Shown here piece after piece: positions 21,500-33,900 of a DNA stretch of 64,000 nt (position 1 is the first letter of the stretch; every line of letters begins with the position of its first letter). The position numbers and the translations under genes were made by a program. Below the pieces are notes generated by a model, which saw only the letters and a program-made list of their open reading frames with translations, ran no database searches and was not told the DNA's origin. Source of the stretch: Mytilus trossulus (taxonomy: Eukaryota > Mollusca > Bivalvia > Mytilida > Mytilidae); assembly GCF_036588685.1 (NCBI RefSeq), contig NC_086378.1:33581578-33645577 (forward strand), read 5' to 3'.

Positions 21500-22802
21500 T
21501 ATTTAAAGTATTGTTTTAGATTATAGTGAAAAGGGCATTGTATTGATATGCGGAGATTTTAAAAGTCGCATTGGTGAAGTGAGTGACGTTTGGTGATATG
21601 ATCAATTAGATCAATTTGTAACGAGTGTAAATCATTTTGAAAACCCCATTTTTTATGATCGATGCTCAATGGATAAAGTTGTTAACACCTTTGGACGTAA
21701 ATTGTTACACAGGATTAACTGAAGCTAACGACAGACTCGGATCCGATACGAATAGTTAATTCACGTTTTGTAATAGTAAAGGGACGAGTCAACGATTATT
21801 TGCTTCTGTCTCCGAACAACTATGGTATCATTAGTGACTTTGAAGTTCTAGAAATTAATGAGTTCTCAGATCATATGCTTTTATTTTTTTAAATTAGCTG
21901 TTCCACTATATGCCAAAAGAGAACAAATACTACAACACACAATTACATTAAATGGGAAACAAATAAAAATGTTGAATAAGCACAAATGTTACAACCTCAT
22001 AGAGAAAACAATTATTAACAGTTGTGAATAATATTACTTCAGATGTCGATATACACAACGGCGTAAGACTGATAACTCAAATTGTTTATGATAGCGCTTT
22101 CAAAGTGTTTGGACACTCAGTTTCTATCTATAAAAACATAGATCGTCAAAATCGTCCGAATTATGAATGTTTCGATGACAACTGCAAAAACACCCGAAAC
22201 AGATTTCATGTCACGATAAACTTTTTTCTACGTCATCAAACGGATGCAAACAGGAGTAAATACGTGATTGCTAGAAATTATTATAATATAAATACAACTA
22301 TAAGTAGATAAGAAAGGTCTGGCACTTTGCAGTATTGCAAAAATTAATCCGAAGAAATTTGGGTCAACCTTAATGCCAAAAAACATATCAAGTGTGTAGT
22401 GGTCAACGAATAAATGTTAATTTTTTTGAAAATATTCTTGGTATGAACCCACCCGAGCTATCTGATGCAGTGTTAGATCTTTTGAATAACAATGATTGTT
22501 GATGGTGTAAATATAGACTCATTAGATACAGACATTTTGGAAGACGAAATAATTAAAGCACTAAAGAGACTTAAATCTGGGAAAAGTGCAGGTGAGGACG
22601 AAATTGTAGGTGATATGTTTTCGTCATGTCCTATATTTTTCGCACCTATTTTTAAAACTTTGTTCAACTCGATCTTTGCTATCGGAATATATCCAGAAAA
22701 TTGGACTGAATGTTAGTTATTCCTGTTCCTAAAAGTGGTGATCTCATCAATCCGATTAATTATAGACCTATAATATTAGTAAGCATCCTTTCGAAGTTGT
22801 AC
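21500..22802 (+). pseudogene. ORF2 relic of a non-LTR retrotransposon (APE endonuclease, then RT start)
   Basis: GIVLICGDFKSRIG (~21530) and RCSMDKVVNTFGRKLL (~21660) are the end of an AP-endonuclease-type domain. A linker follows (22024-22311). Then comes the start of an RT with EIIKALKRLKSGKSAGEDEIVGD (~22545), YPENWTE and VIPVPKSGDLINPINYRPI (~22720), which match the fingers motifs of CR1/L2/Jockey-like elements. Frame changes and stops occur throughout, and the RT breaks off at ~22802, before the catalytic YADD, at a switch to unrelated sequence. The intact protein would nick target DNA and copy the element RNA. Confidence 0.75.
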
Positions 22803-24398
22803 ACTGACTGTCAAAATAAAATAAGTAAAGGCAGTATCGTGATCCGAGATTTCTGCTTCCACTAGTTTATATATATATATATATATCTTTTTCGTTTTTA
22901 GCAAATATTTTGTAATGGTTCCAGAATGATAAAGTGCTTGAAGTTTAAAAGATGAACGAGGAATTATTTCAACTTTAAAATCATCGCCAGTGCTTTCTGC
23001 CACGGATCAAACAATTATTACGTTCATCTGATTCAAACTTGCGTAGTTTTCGATCTTTCTAAAATGTGTTGTTGCAACAAAATATAAAAGCCGCTATGCG
23101 CTCAAGATGAACGACTGCAATCCAGAACTCATACAAACACCCAAAACTGATGGACAGCAGTCCGACAATTGTCTGTCATCCTTTAATTTCAGGTTAGAAG
23201 CTTCCTCACTCTTAAAGGGGGACCAATTCTGTTTACTTGAGTTATTTTGTAGCCTGAACGATGGTCAAATGCCGGCAGTTCTTCAAGTTCACAGCTATCG
23301 CATTTTACACCTTAATTAATGTTTAACTAATCCAACCTTTTATTTATTGCAGATACAAAAGTCGACTTCCCTACACTGGTAAATTTACTCAAACTTTCAG
23401 TCAATGTTTGTTGGTCACATTTAACGACTTTTGTCTTTTCTTTTGACTTGAGGGAGCAAGTTTCAACGGAAATGACGAATCGTATATGATGCGGCATATT
23501 TACTGAATCTATCCGTCAATTATTTATATTTTTACAATAAGACTTTTCTAACAAAGTATATTTCATGTTTTATAACAAAAAAACATTTATTCTAAACACA
23601 AAGTATGTACCATATTTTATTGCACATTATTTGAAAATATTTGTATAATATAGCGAAAAATGCAGTCATTTCATATCAGTTTGGAGCGAACCATTGACTG
23701 ATACACAAAATGTGATAGAAGGGAAGTGATTAAGTTCCGTTTTGAAATTTCAATAGTTTACTCTATCCTACTTCAATTGATTTTGGGGGCTTTTTTCGAA
23801 TTTAGGTTCAGAAATTTTGACACGTAAATAGTTTTATAAAATACTATACACTTAAAATATCATGGGATAGTTTGTATTACTACTATGAAGAAGAAAATAA
23901 AGTTTGTGTCAGAATTTGCAATCAAAATTATCTCAATTTTAAAAGGTCAAAACTTAACAAAAACAAAGCAAATTTTAAAGATTAGAAGAAAATACTGCAT
24001 AGAATATTTTGACATATGAAAATAGCGTCAGAAAAAAAACCCATTACAATTAAATGTAAGCAAACATAGACAAATTTTCAATTCTAAAGGGGGGGTTAAC
24101 ACTCTCCAATACACTACTAGTCATTGAAACGATTTTTTAGAAAAATGTGACGATACGAAATTCTGACGACATGGCAAAACATAAGACATTTGTTTTTTGT
24201 CTTTTAAGTTTAGACCATTTTCAGTCGTGTGTTATTAGGGGAGATTAAACTCGCAATCTAGACGACTTTTTACACTTCTGTCACCGCACTTAATACTAGT
24301 ACATCATTAGTGCATTTCAGTTCAGTCATGAAATACAATCATGATGATACCAAAGAAGTTAATCTTAAACTATGCACAAACATAATGAACAATCTAAC
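22803..24398. other. Intronic stretch with a TA microsatellite
   Basis: A (TA)n run at ~22866-22887 is the only clear structure. The frame at 23107-23319 has no motif. Otherwise AT-rich and unassigned. Confidence 0.4.
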
Positions 24399-24503
24399 CT
24401 TAGTTGTTTTAACCATTGGATCCATCCCTTTTTGTTTTATCAACCAGTTTGTTAACTCAATGTTTCCACTGAAAGCTGCCAAGTGTAATGTTGTTTCTCC
24501 GTC
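24399..24503 (-). CDS. Ankyrin-repeat exon (105 bp, phase 0)
   Basis: This minus-strand 35-codon repeat begins DGETTLHLAA. It carries GNIELTNWLIKQKGMDPMVKTT and is flanked by an acceptor (tatag) above 24503 and a donor (gttaga) below 24399. The GMDPMVKT tail is shared with the exons at 30812 and 37730. In gene order it follows the exon at 25984-26088 after an intron of about 1.5 kb and precedes the 5212 exon across ~19 kb filled with mobile elements, the longest intron visible. Frame, phase and length match the whole set, which supports one gene. Confidence 0.8.
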
Positions 24504-25983
24504 CTATAATGATAAATTAATTGTTATGTTTTAGAGATTTAAAGTTAAATAACTAAGTGTGTGTCTGGGAAATGTGATAACTTCGTGTATTCTACTGTTG
24601 CCTTTATTTACGTCCTTTCCGTAGTTTTCATAACTTCTGAAAAAATACATATCATTATACAAACATTCTAGCCAACACTAAATGTAAATATCAAGGTAGT
24701 GCTGAAAGTGGTATTAAACACTAACCAGGTTATTGAACTACTAAGAACTTCCATTAGAACAAAACGATGTGTGTTTATGTAAGTTAATCAGGTTTAAGGA
24801 TCGTTTCGATTCCTAAAAATCCTTCAGGATACTTTGTTCTCCTATAGATAATGTTACACCTTTTATAGAATAAAACTAACATAAAAATTGTATGGGATGT
24901 TTTCCACAGCAGAACTTTCCATTATAAAATTACTCCTGTAAGATTCAAATTTTTCATTTAAAAGAAATACCTAATCCCATCGGAAACATCCAAAAATTGG
25001 GAAAATAAATCCTTATGGATAAAAGTAAATCAACACTTCAGAAATAAAAGTGGCGAAAGAAAAAAATGGAGATCAGAACAAAATCAAAAGGTCTCTCCTC
25101 AGAACAGTGAGATGACCTTTATATTGTCTGTCAAGTTCACCTGTCAAAAGATAGAACATATTTAAGAAATATTTTAATAGTGGCCTTTATATGAATTTAC
25201 TTTTACAGTACTATTCTTTTAATATCGCCATATATTTGAAATTAAAAATTGTCACTCATAACGATACAAGGATAGCAATTGTTATAGAGATAAACATTTC
25301 TATGAGTATAAAGGCATAATATGTCAAAGACAGATAATATAAATCAGATATAGATTGAATGGGTTATCAACTTAAGTTAGCACCATTTATTTTAACTTTT
25401 ATTAACTTAAAAAACAAACTCTTTTAAATACAAATTGCAACTTTTGCTTTTTATTTAAATGATTTCTTTAATTACAATTAGTTATAAGTATATACTAATC
25501 AATGGTTTATGCAAACATATTAGACTTGTATTTTTCTTAATTGAATATGCATAAGGCTTCTAAAATGAGTTTTGTCGATGCATTATCTAAATCCTTGGTA
25601 AAGGTTTGTTATTGTACGTTCATATTATGTTAAAAGTAAAATCTCTGTAAACAACGGTGAAGGGAACGTCCTTTGCATCCTTTAATATTAAAAAGTATGT
25701 ATGCATAAACTTCTAATGGGACAGCAAACTAAAAACAAAATAATAAAATCATATTTGGATAGTAACACCTTTTCTTTTTAGAAGATATCATGATATCTTT
25801 AAAATTAGACCATCGTATATGCAATTTGTCAAACCGTTAATCTTCGAAAGTCTGTAAATACTGTGAACAAAAAAAAATGTGTGAAATTGTTCGCTGTGTT
25901 TCTGTAATGGTTGACGGTTAATTGTAGTGTGTCTTTGAATATTCTCTATTTAACATATTAAAGAATAAAACATTCAATATTAC
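24504..25983. other. Intron between ankyrin exons
   Basis: AT-rich, with no coding or structured repeat that I recognise. Confidence 0.4.
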
Positions 25984-26088
25984 CCGTAATGATGTATCCA
26001 AAGGATCCATCCCAGCTTCTTCAATTAGCCATTTCACGACCTTGAAATGTCCGAAATTAGCAGCCAGGTGCAATGATGTGTATCCACC
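25984..26088 (-). CDS. Ankyrin-repeat exon (105 bp, phase 0), most diverged
   Basis: The minus strand reads GGYTSLHLAA, then HFKVVKWLIEEAGMDPLDTS, 35 codons. The acceptor is tgtag and the donor gtaata. It keeps the ankyrin core (T.LHLAA, V..WLIEE) but has lost the PMVKT tail common to the others, so it diverged earlier. It lies just outside the left edge of the ~6.9-kb tandem array. Phase 0 on both sides, as in the other exons. Confidence 0.8.
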
Positions 26089-28099
26089 CTACATACAATA
26101 AAACAACACTCATGTAAGCCTTTGAATTATTTAAGTCAAAATCAGAATACAGGCAAGTTCTCTAATTTTGATTTTTTTTATAAATAATGTTTTCTCAAAT
26201 TTACATCAAATCTTGTGTGATAAGCTGTTTTGGTTATAAATATATATTACATGAATCACTGGTTAAAACAGAATGAAGGAGTTTTTATATTTACATTGGT
26301 ATTCTACATAACCAATAATATAATCCGAACACTTGTTTGATGTCCATATAACCTTTCTAATTAGCAACATGATTTTGTGTAAATACGGTATAAAAGAACC
26401 TATGATCAGACTGAGGAGAAGATATAAAATTTTACAAAACTCCTAAAATATTAAAGTAAGATTCATTTAAAATGCAGTTCATTACCCTACACTTATAACA
26501 TGTAGTTCTAATATTTAAACGTGCGTGTTGAGGAAGGAAAAATCTAATTTCATCAAAACCTAAACTGACCGTTAGACTATAATAACAAATAACGGTGAAG
26601 TTTGATGTTAATCAAGCAATGTTTCTCAATATACGGTATGACGTGTTTGCGACGGACAGACGGATGGACGGATGGGCAGTCATTTTTATACATGTACCAT
26701 AATACGTTCCGTCGAAATTTGATGGGCATAAAAAAACCGGTGTAATAAGTTCAGTTCCAGAAAACTCACGCGTACGACCTTGTACAAAATTTAAGCTGTT
26801 AATGTGTGGCCTTTGTTTTAACTGTTGACCAAATGAATTTACCAAATCCAAAAGTTTACTTTTTTATTTGAGTCCTTGTGATATAAGATGTCAGTTTTTT
26901 AATGAATATTGTGTTTTTCCCTTTTGTACCAGATCATTCTGAGACTAATAATGTTAGGGACATAATAATTAAGAACCAACATCTTATTTCACACATTTCA
27001 TAACAAAAACATCCAACATATTTGTTCACACATGTTTTTGTGTTTTGTTCATAAAAAATTATATTTGTATAGAAATAAATATTTTACAATCATGTATATA
27101 TCAAAAATACACGTGGTCCAAAAACGACGAGAAACCAATCGACAATCGACAATCTGTTTGGTTTTCGCGTCTGTGCGTCTCTGAGTAAGATCTAGTGGAC
27201 TTATATCTGACGTCTGATAATTGGCTAGGAGTAAAATAGGGCGTAAACCTCTATCTCCGTTATCATTGATCTTTTTTATTAATGATATTTTTTATAATAT
27301 AACTGTTCCAAATAATGAATATATAGTGAACCTAAATGGACTTTTTATCTATTTGATACTTTTTCAACATTTACTTGACAAACTATCAAAATAATGTAGA
27401 ACATGGAACATAGAAGTAAACACTAATAAAACTAAAGAAGTTGTGTTCAGAAATGGATGGCAACTTGTAAATATTTATTTCATACATATTTAAATAGAAC
27501 TTTAAATCGTAAATACCTACGTTTACCTTGGAACGTTGCTACACTTTAACGAGGAATTAAACGTGTTGCTATTTGTTTTCGTTGGACGAGTTGGGTATAC
27601 CTATACATGTATGTTTTGAGAGAAAAATTAGTCTTAGAGGTATTGGTTACGTATTGTTATATATAAACCAGCTTTTGTGATAATAATTCATAGTCCTTTA
27701 TGTTCCATCTTGGGGGCACGAACAGTGCAATAAGCCATAGTCCTTTATATTCTATCTTTGTGATACGAACAGTGCAATAACCCATACGAATACCAATAAT
27801 AATACGAAAGTTTTATTTTGATTTGGTTCACATATAACAATACAAATATAAGATAACATAGATTATATTAAAACACAGAACATGCAGATAAGTTATATAA
27901 ACATCAAATTATTTCAAATGCATACAAAACAGCGCAAGCATATTGAATAACATGCAAAGCATCACTAAATACACATCTTCACATGCAAAAACTGAAGCAT
28001 AACTAAATATTTCAGTACACATTAAAAATTAAGCACAAATAAAGATATAACACACAAAAGTCATGTAAAATTTAAGGCAAAATACAAACATGCCCATAG

Positions 28100-28830
28100 T
28101 CCTTTATATTTCTATAAATAGACTAATGTAAACTCTCGCTCGTGGATTACTCTGTTTTAAAGAGATTTAAACAAAACTAGAAAGGAAACAAACAAAATTT
28201 TACAACAACCAATTTATGTCGAACCTGGAAGCTCGACATAGGGTTAGTAATCCTGCTTCATCGGCGGCGGCAGCGTTAACTAATATATATTTTATAAGAT
28301 GGAAGACATGGACTTTTTTATACTTTGTATATGGATGCCTCATGTTACGAAGTTTCCGTCAGTCACATGTCCAATGTCCTTGACCTCATTTTCATGGTTC
28401 AGTGACTACTTTAAAAAAAAGTTAAAATTTTTTGTAATGTTAAATGCTCTCTTATTATAAGAAATAGGATAACTGTGTTTTGGTATGTTCGTACCTTGCA
28501 AGGTCTTCATGCCCATCAGAAAGTCTTTACTTGACCTCAACTTAGTGCTCTGTGTTAAAATTTTGGGTTTTGGTCTGTTTTTCTTAAACTTTAAGCAACA
28601 GGTCAACTATATTTGTTGTATGGAAGAATTAGTAGCTGTACATACCTGCCTGGCATGGTTCATCTGACCTTGACCTCATTTTCATGGTTCATTGGTTAAT
28701 TTTTTTTATTTTCTTGGTTAATGTTAAGATTATGTGACAGTTGTAATAAAGCTTTATATTTAAGACTACATTGTATCAACATTATATCAATGATTAGTAA
28801 AGAAGGCGAGACATTCCAGCGTGTGCACTC
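28100..28830. repeat. Interspersed repeat with repeated 'gacctcattttcatggttca' phrase
   Basis: The phrase gacctcattttcatggttca occurs at ~28380 and again at ~28671, within a segment ending near gtgcactcttgtt. It recurs in unit B at ~35000-35750 as part of the tandem duplication. The style matches a very common bivalve repeat (recalled, not searched). Short frames here on both strands are not genes. Confidence 0.5.
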
Positions 28831-30188
28831 TTGTTATCATATATGTTTGTGAACTCGAAAGGTGATGATACATAAACATGTGCATAAATATACGAAAATG
28901 AGATATGATAGCAGAACAGACAACTTTCCATCAAAGTCACAATTTATAAATTAACCCATCATAGGTCAAATTAATGCCATCAACACGGAGCCATAGCTCA
29001 CACCGAACAGCATACTATAAAGGGCCCAAAAATTACTTTGATAGAACAATTGAAAAGAGAAAACCAAATGGTATAATCTATATAAAAAAAAAAAACATTT
29101 ATGAACCATACCAACAAACGACAACTACTTAACATCAGATTCCAGGTACTTTTGTCTATCGTTTCAAGGTTGTAAGTATAGATCTTGTTTCCATTATTCG
29201 TTGTCGAAACATCACATACTACGTCTCGATATAAACAATGAGATAAACGAAAAATTTGTGGCTATCTAAAAAGTTACTTAAGAGCAATCGAAATTTTGAA
29301 GATTTATAAATGGCGATAGATTGACGCATTGCTTATGTTTTCATTAGTAAAAACTGCGCTCCTTAGTTATGATAGGCATTTGTTTGACCTTCCATATACT
29401 TTCCTACTGTAACCTTAAGACAGACAAAGGCCATAGATTTTAACAGTTGGTGTGTGGTTATTTTCTGACAAGAACACGATATATAGGATTCACACCGAAT
29501 ACTTGCTGGCTAAAATAACATGTATAGATTGTCACTTGACGTTACATAAACAACAATTTGAACCATTAACTTTACAATAGTCCTTAATATGCATGTAATA
29601 CTTGGTTAACATTATGCAGCCATAAATTACAATTATCGCTCCTAAAAGTCTTAATATAACAGGAAAAACAGTAATAAAATCGTTATTTCGAAACTCTTAT
29701 GAAACATGTCCTGTCTATTGAACTGTGAAAAAAAAATACATTCCAAATGCAGAAAATAGAAATGTTGACTGAAAAATCGGCGATGTTGGAATCTTTGCAT
29801 GTAGATGTCATGTATGTTTCTTGGTTATTTTTCAAATTCATTGGCTGAAATTGATAAGTTAAAGTTCTTTGCGTTGCAAGTGATTGAGAGATAAAACAAT
29901 TGTAAGGGAACCTAGTGTCTAGTCTTGTTTTGCGGTTAGTCGGAGGCTCAACAAATTTAGGGTAACAATTATTTAAAATGTTCCTCTGGATGCTATCTTT
30001 TGATTGTAAGAAGCTTATATCCAAGTTTGGTAAAACTCAAGGATTGTTTTGAATCTTATACATGTTTTAAATACTTTACATGCAGATTGTATGATAAGTT
30101 AACGTGAATGAAAAAAGTCTCAGATAAGGGATGATTAGTACAAGAAACAGTATTATTGAGAAATAAAGCACTTTAATCATCATTACAG

Positions 30189-30254
30189 GACGGGGAAACA
30201 GTATTACAATTGGCATCTCAGAAAGGATACTTTGAGTTATTTATCTATCAGCGG
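30189..30254 (+). pseudogene. Inverted, shortened ankyrin exon (66 bp) in unit A
   Basis: On the plus strand, opposite to the gene, an acceptor (cattacag) precedes an open 22-codon stretch reading DGETVLQLASQKGYFELFIYQ, followed by a GTAATA donor. It aligns with the first half of the neighbouring ankyrin exon (EGETVLHLAAQSGNFEFTKW). The length is a multiple of three. It sits 558 bp from the intact exon at 30812-30916, in inverted orientation. It cannot be spliced into the minus-strand transcript in this orientation. It is either a relic of an inverted duplication or an exon of an unseen plus-strand transcript. Confidence 0.65.
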
Positions 30255-30811
30255 GTAATATAGAACCACACACACGACCAATCATACCTCGCTTCAGTTT
30301 TCTAATGATCGTGTTTAGTCTATAAGAATCGAAATAACTCATAGAAACCATAGATGTGTTGTAAATGTCGATGAATTTTTTTTTAAGTATATTTTTAGCG
30401 TCCATTGGCAAAAGATAGAGATCAGATTATCTATGCCGAGAACATATCAATGTGATTTACATTTGAAATCGGAAGTACCGATGTTCTGTTTTGATTTAAA
30501 CGGTATTGCTGTCAGAACGATTGTAGACTCATGTAAAATGCTTACAAAACGGCTCAATTTTAACATTTAAACTTTTAACATCGCTCCGTCATCGATATAC
30601 ACTGTATCTAATTGCACATGTTCTACACGTGCCTAACTGAATGTCCATTAGTTTATTGATTGGTTGTTTGATTCATATAATGAAGTAATTTAGTTTTCTT
30701 GTGTTCACCATTTTAAGTCCTTTTAGATTTGAATACATTAACGAAAAATGCTCCTAACCTTGAGAGTGCAGTAATCTAAAACTTAACACAAACATAATGC
30801 AAAAATGTTAC

Positions 30812-30916
30812 CTTTGCTGTTTTAACCATGGGATCCATTCCTTTTTCTTCTATCAGCCATTTTGTAAACTCAAAGTTTCCGCTCTGAGCTGCCAAATGTA
30901 ATACTGTTTCCCCTTC
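30812..30916 (-). CDS. Ankyrin-repeat exon (105 bp, phase 0), unit A
   Basis: The minus strand reads EGETVLHLAA, then GNFEFTKWLIEEKGMDPMVK, ending TAK. Acceptor ttacag, donor gtaac. It is identical to the exon at 37730-37834, 6918 bp away, so a transcript spanning both would encode two identical consecutive ankyrin repeats. It belongs to the same splice-compatible set as the other five. Confidence 0.85.
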
Positions 30917-33900
30917 CTGTAATGATGATTAAAGTTTTATATTTCTCAATAATACTGTTTCTTGTTCTAATCATCAATTATCTGAGTACAAGAGGATGTG
31001 TGTCTATGTTGGTTTAACTAGATGTTTGCAACATTTTATGTCATTGAACAGCCAATATGACAAAACAGAATGTCCATATCAAATCCTTTACGAATCGAAA
31101 AAAATCCCAAAGGATATAATTATTCCCGGAGTTTTATCTCTTTTATGATAAAAAAAAATAAACAGCAGCGCCACGATTCTATTTCAAATATAATTATATT
31201 ATCAATCTGTACAAATGAAGAGAACGACGTGCAATCATTGTAAATTCTTTTCGTAATCTCCGGAATTTTCAAAACACTGTTATTGTTTACCCAAACTGTA
31301 CAACCTGAATATTTTAGAAATAATGTTTTCTCAAATTTACATCAAATCTTGTGTGATAAGCTGTAACTGTTTTGGTTATAAATATATATCACATGAATCA
31401 CTGATCAAAACAGAATGAAGGAGTTTTTACATTTACATTGGTATTCTACATAACCAATAATATAATCCGAACACTTGTTTGATGTCCATATAACCTTTCT
31501 AATTAGCAACATGATTTTGTGTAAATACGGTATAAAAGAACCTATAATCAGACTGAGGAGAAGATATATATTTTTACAAAGGTTATGGCTTCCCTGTCAC
31601 ATCAATTTGTTTTCTTTGTTTCTTTTATATGCATCAGACAATAATGGTATTAATCCATTTTGTAATATCACAATAAAACTTGTGTCACTAGGTTGACGCT
31701 TTCGTATAAACATTTTAAACAAAATAGACATCAAACTATTCAGAGGTCAAAAGAGAACAAAATCTCGACTGTCATTCCGTATCCCTAGAAATAAAGATCG
31801 TGAAAGAACATGAAATGGTAGTCAAACAATGCAATCATATAGTGAACGATCTGGCTACGCTTCGTGGGTGTAAAAAATATAATTCAACTTCTAAACGTTT
31901 TATGAATCACTATTTTTCGGAATTTGTCAAAGAACTTTGAAATAACGACAAAAAATTACTTGTATTTCGATTTCGATTTTAACGTATGAAAGCAAACTAA
32001 AGCAAAGTAAAGGTATTTCTATCATACTGTTACACGATAGCCATGCATTAATTGTATTGTATCGAATGTAGGGTGATTGGTTACCAGCGCAAACTATTAC
32101 ATATCGATGATCACTTAGTTGATCGAAGGGTTCAATGTAAAATATTAAAGTAAGATTCATTTAAAATACAGTTCATTACCCTACACTTATAACATGTAGC
32201 TCTAATATTTAAACGTTCGTGTTGAGTAAGGTAAAGACTAACCTTAATTTACATTGTTTTGTTCGGCTTAGCTGACAGGGTGAGCGTTTGTCGGCAATAT
32301 GCTAAATTATGACTACCAGAAGACATTGTTTCGAACAGGGGCCGATCTTAAATACATGTTTTACAATTTTACTCAAAAATAGTGTTTGATTGTAGGAAAC
32401 ATGTGAATGTCAGTGATATTATGATGTGATGAAATACATGCGGCTGTTTTCTGAAACATGCTTTGATGTCGGGTTTAAGGAATGCTCTGCTTTTAATAAT
32501 ACAATCTTTCCTCTTGATTGCATATCATGTAATATTGTTCGTTGAAATATGATCATTATTTGTCTACGTAACTCTTTTTCGACACAAGAAAGATTTATTC
32601 ATTTTTTTTGTTACTTTCATTAAATAAAATGTCCTAATCGTATTCGTTAATTGTCTTTATGAAACTTTTGAGTTCATGTTTGCAAACAGTACGGATGTGA
32701 ATAAAGGATAAAATACATTATGGAAACTAATTCCTCTGGGGTGTAGTATACACTGATATTTTATCCTAATGCTCTCTTTTGATAATTTACACTCGGAAAG
32801 AGCATTGTGCACTTCTTGTGCAATTAAATATATACAGCTACTAAAGTATAGTAGGGGATATTAGGTTTGTATTTTATTTGGGGAAGGGGTTACTGTTCCC
32901 AGGCAATACTAATTAGAGTATTTGTAGTATAATTCATTTTACTGATTTATTACAACTGTCCTTTAGTTTTCTTACCCATCAAGTTTAATAAATATAATTC
33001 ATCTGAAAAAGGTCCACAACTCTGGAAGGAAAAATCAAAATTTCCCCCCAAAATATACAGAGTATATGACAATCATTAAAAACAAAAGTGTAAAGTTTGA
33101 ATTTATTTTCATAGTGATAAAATCTTTAATTTTGGATTTGATATCCTCTCAATATAACATAAATCACCTTTTTCATACTATTCTGTTATATTACTATCTT
33201 ACCACGATAAACACATATTCTTCAAAGATATCTTGATATAATTTCGAGCCATCTTTTCGTACTATTTATTCGCCTTACTATGCTATTTTGTCAGAATACT
33301 ATATCATACTTATACTTCTTTGAACGACGTATAGCTATAATAGTAATACTTAAAAAGAATATGAAAAGTTTATTTTTTTGTTTATGTAGAAGTTAATAAG
33401 TTCGAGGTGAATATATATAGAATGTGAAAAATTGACTCTTCCTTCTTATTCGAAAATAGTCCACAACTCTGGTAGGAAAATTCTTAATTCATCAAAAGCT
33501 ATACAGACCGTTAGACTATCATAACAAATAACGATGAAGTTTGATGTTAATCAAGCAATGTTTTCTCAATATACGGTATGCCATGTTTACGACGGACAGA
33601 CGGATGGACGAATGGACTGACATTTTTATACCATAATACGTTCCGTCAAAATTTGATGGGCATAACATAAACCGGAGTAATAGGTTCAGTTCCAGTAAAC
33701 TCACGCGTAAGACCTTGTACAAATGTAAGCTGTTAATGTGTGGCTTTTGTTTTAACAGTTGACTAAATGAATTTACCAAATCCAAAAGTTTACCTTGTGA
33801 TATAAGATGTCTGGTTTTTTTAATAAATATTGTGTGTTTTCCCTTTGGTAGCAGATCATTCTGAGACTGTTAATGTTAGGGACATAAGAATTAAGAACCA

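Larger units (their letters stand above)
26190..31310. repeat. Tandem segment unit A (oldest, partly deleted)
   Basis: The left part (26190-26540) matches 31310-31560 and 32130-32230 of unit B, with the sequence between missing. 26545 onward matches 33478 onward at ~93-95%. From ~29150 identity to unit B rises to nearly 100% at a constant offset of 6918. It carries the exon at 30812-30916. The unit start is placed by where similarity begins, so limits are approximate. Confidence 0.75.

Noticed and set aside
26640..26690. GACGGA/CGGATG-rich run as a CRISPR-like or functional repeat array
   Set aside because: It is a short degenerate microsatellite within a duplicated interspersed repeat, without spacer structure.
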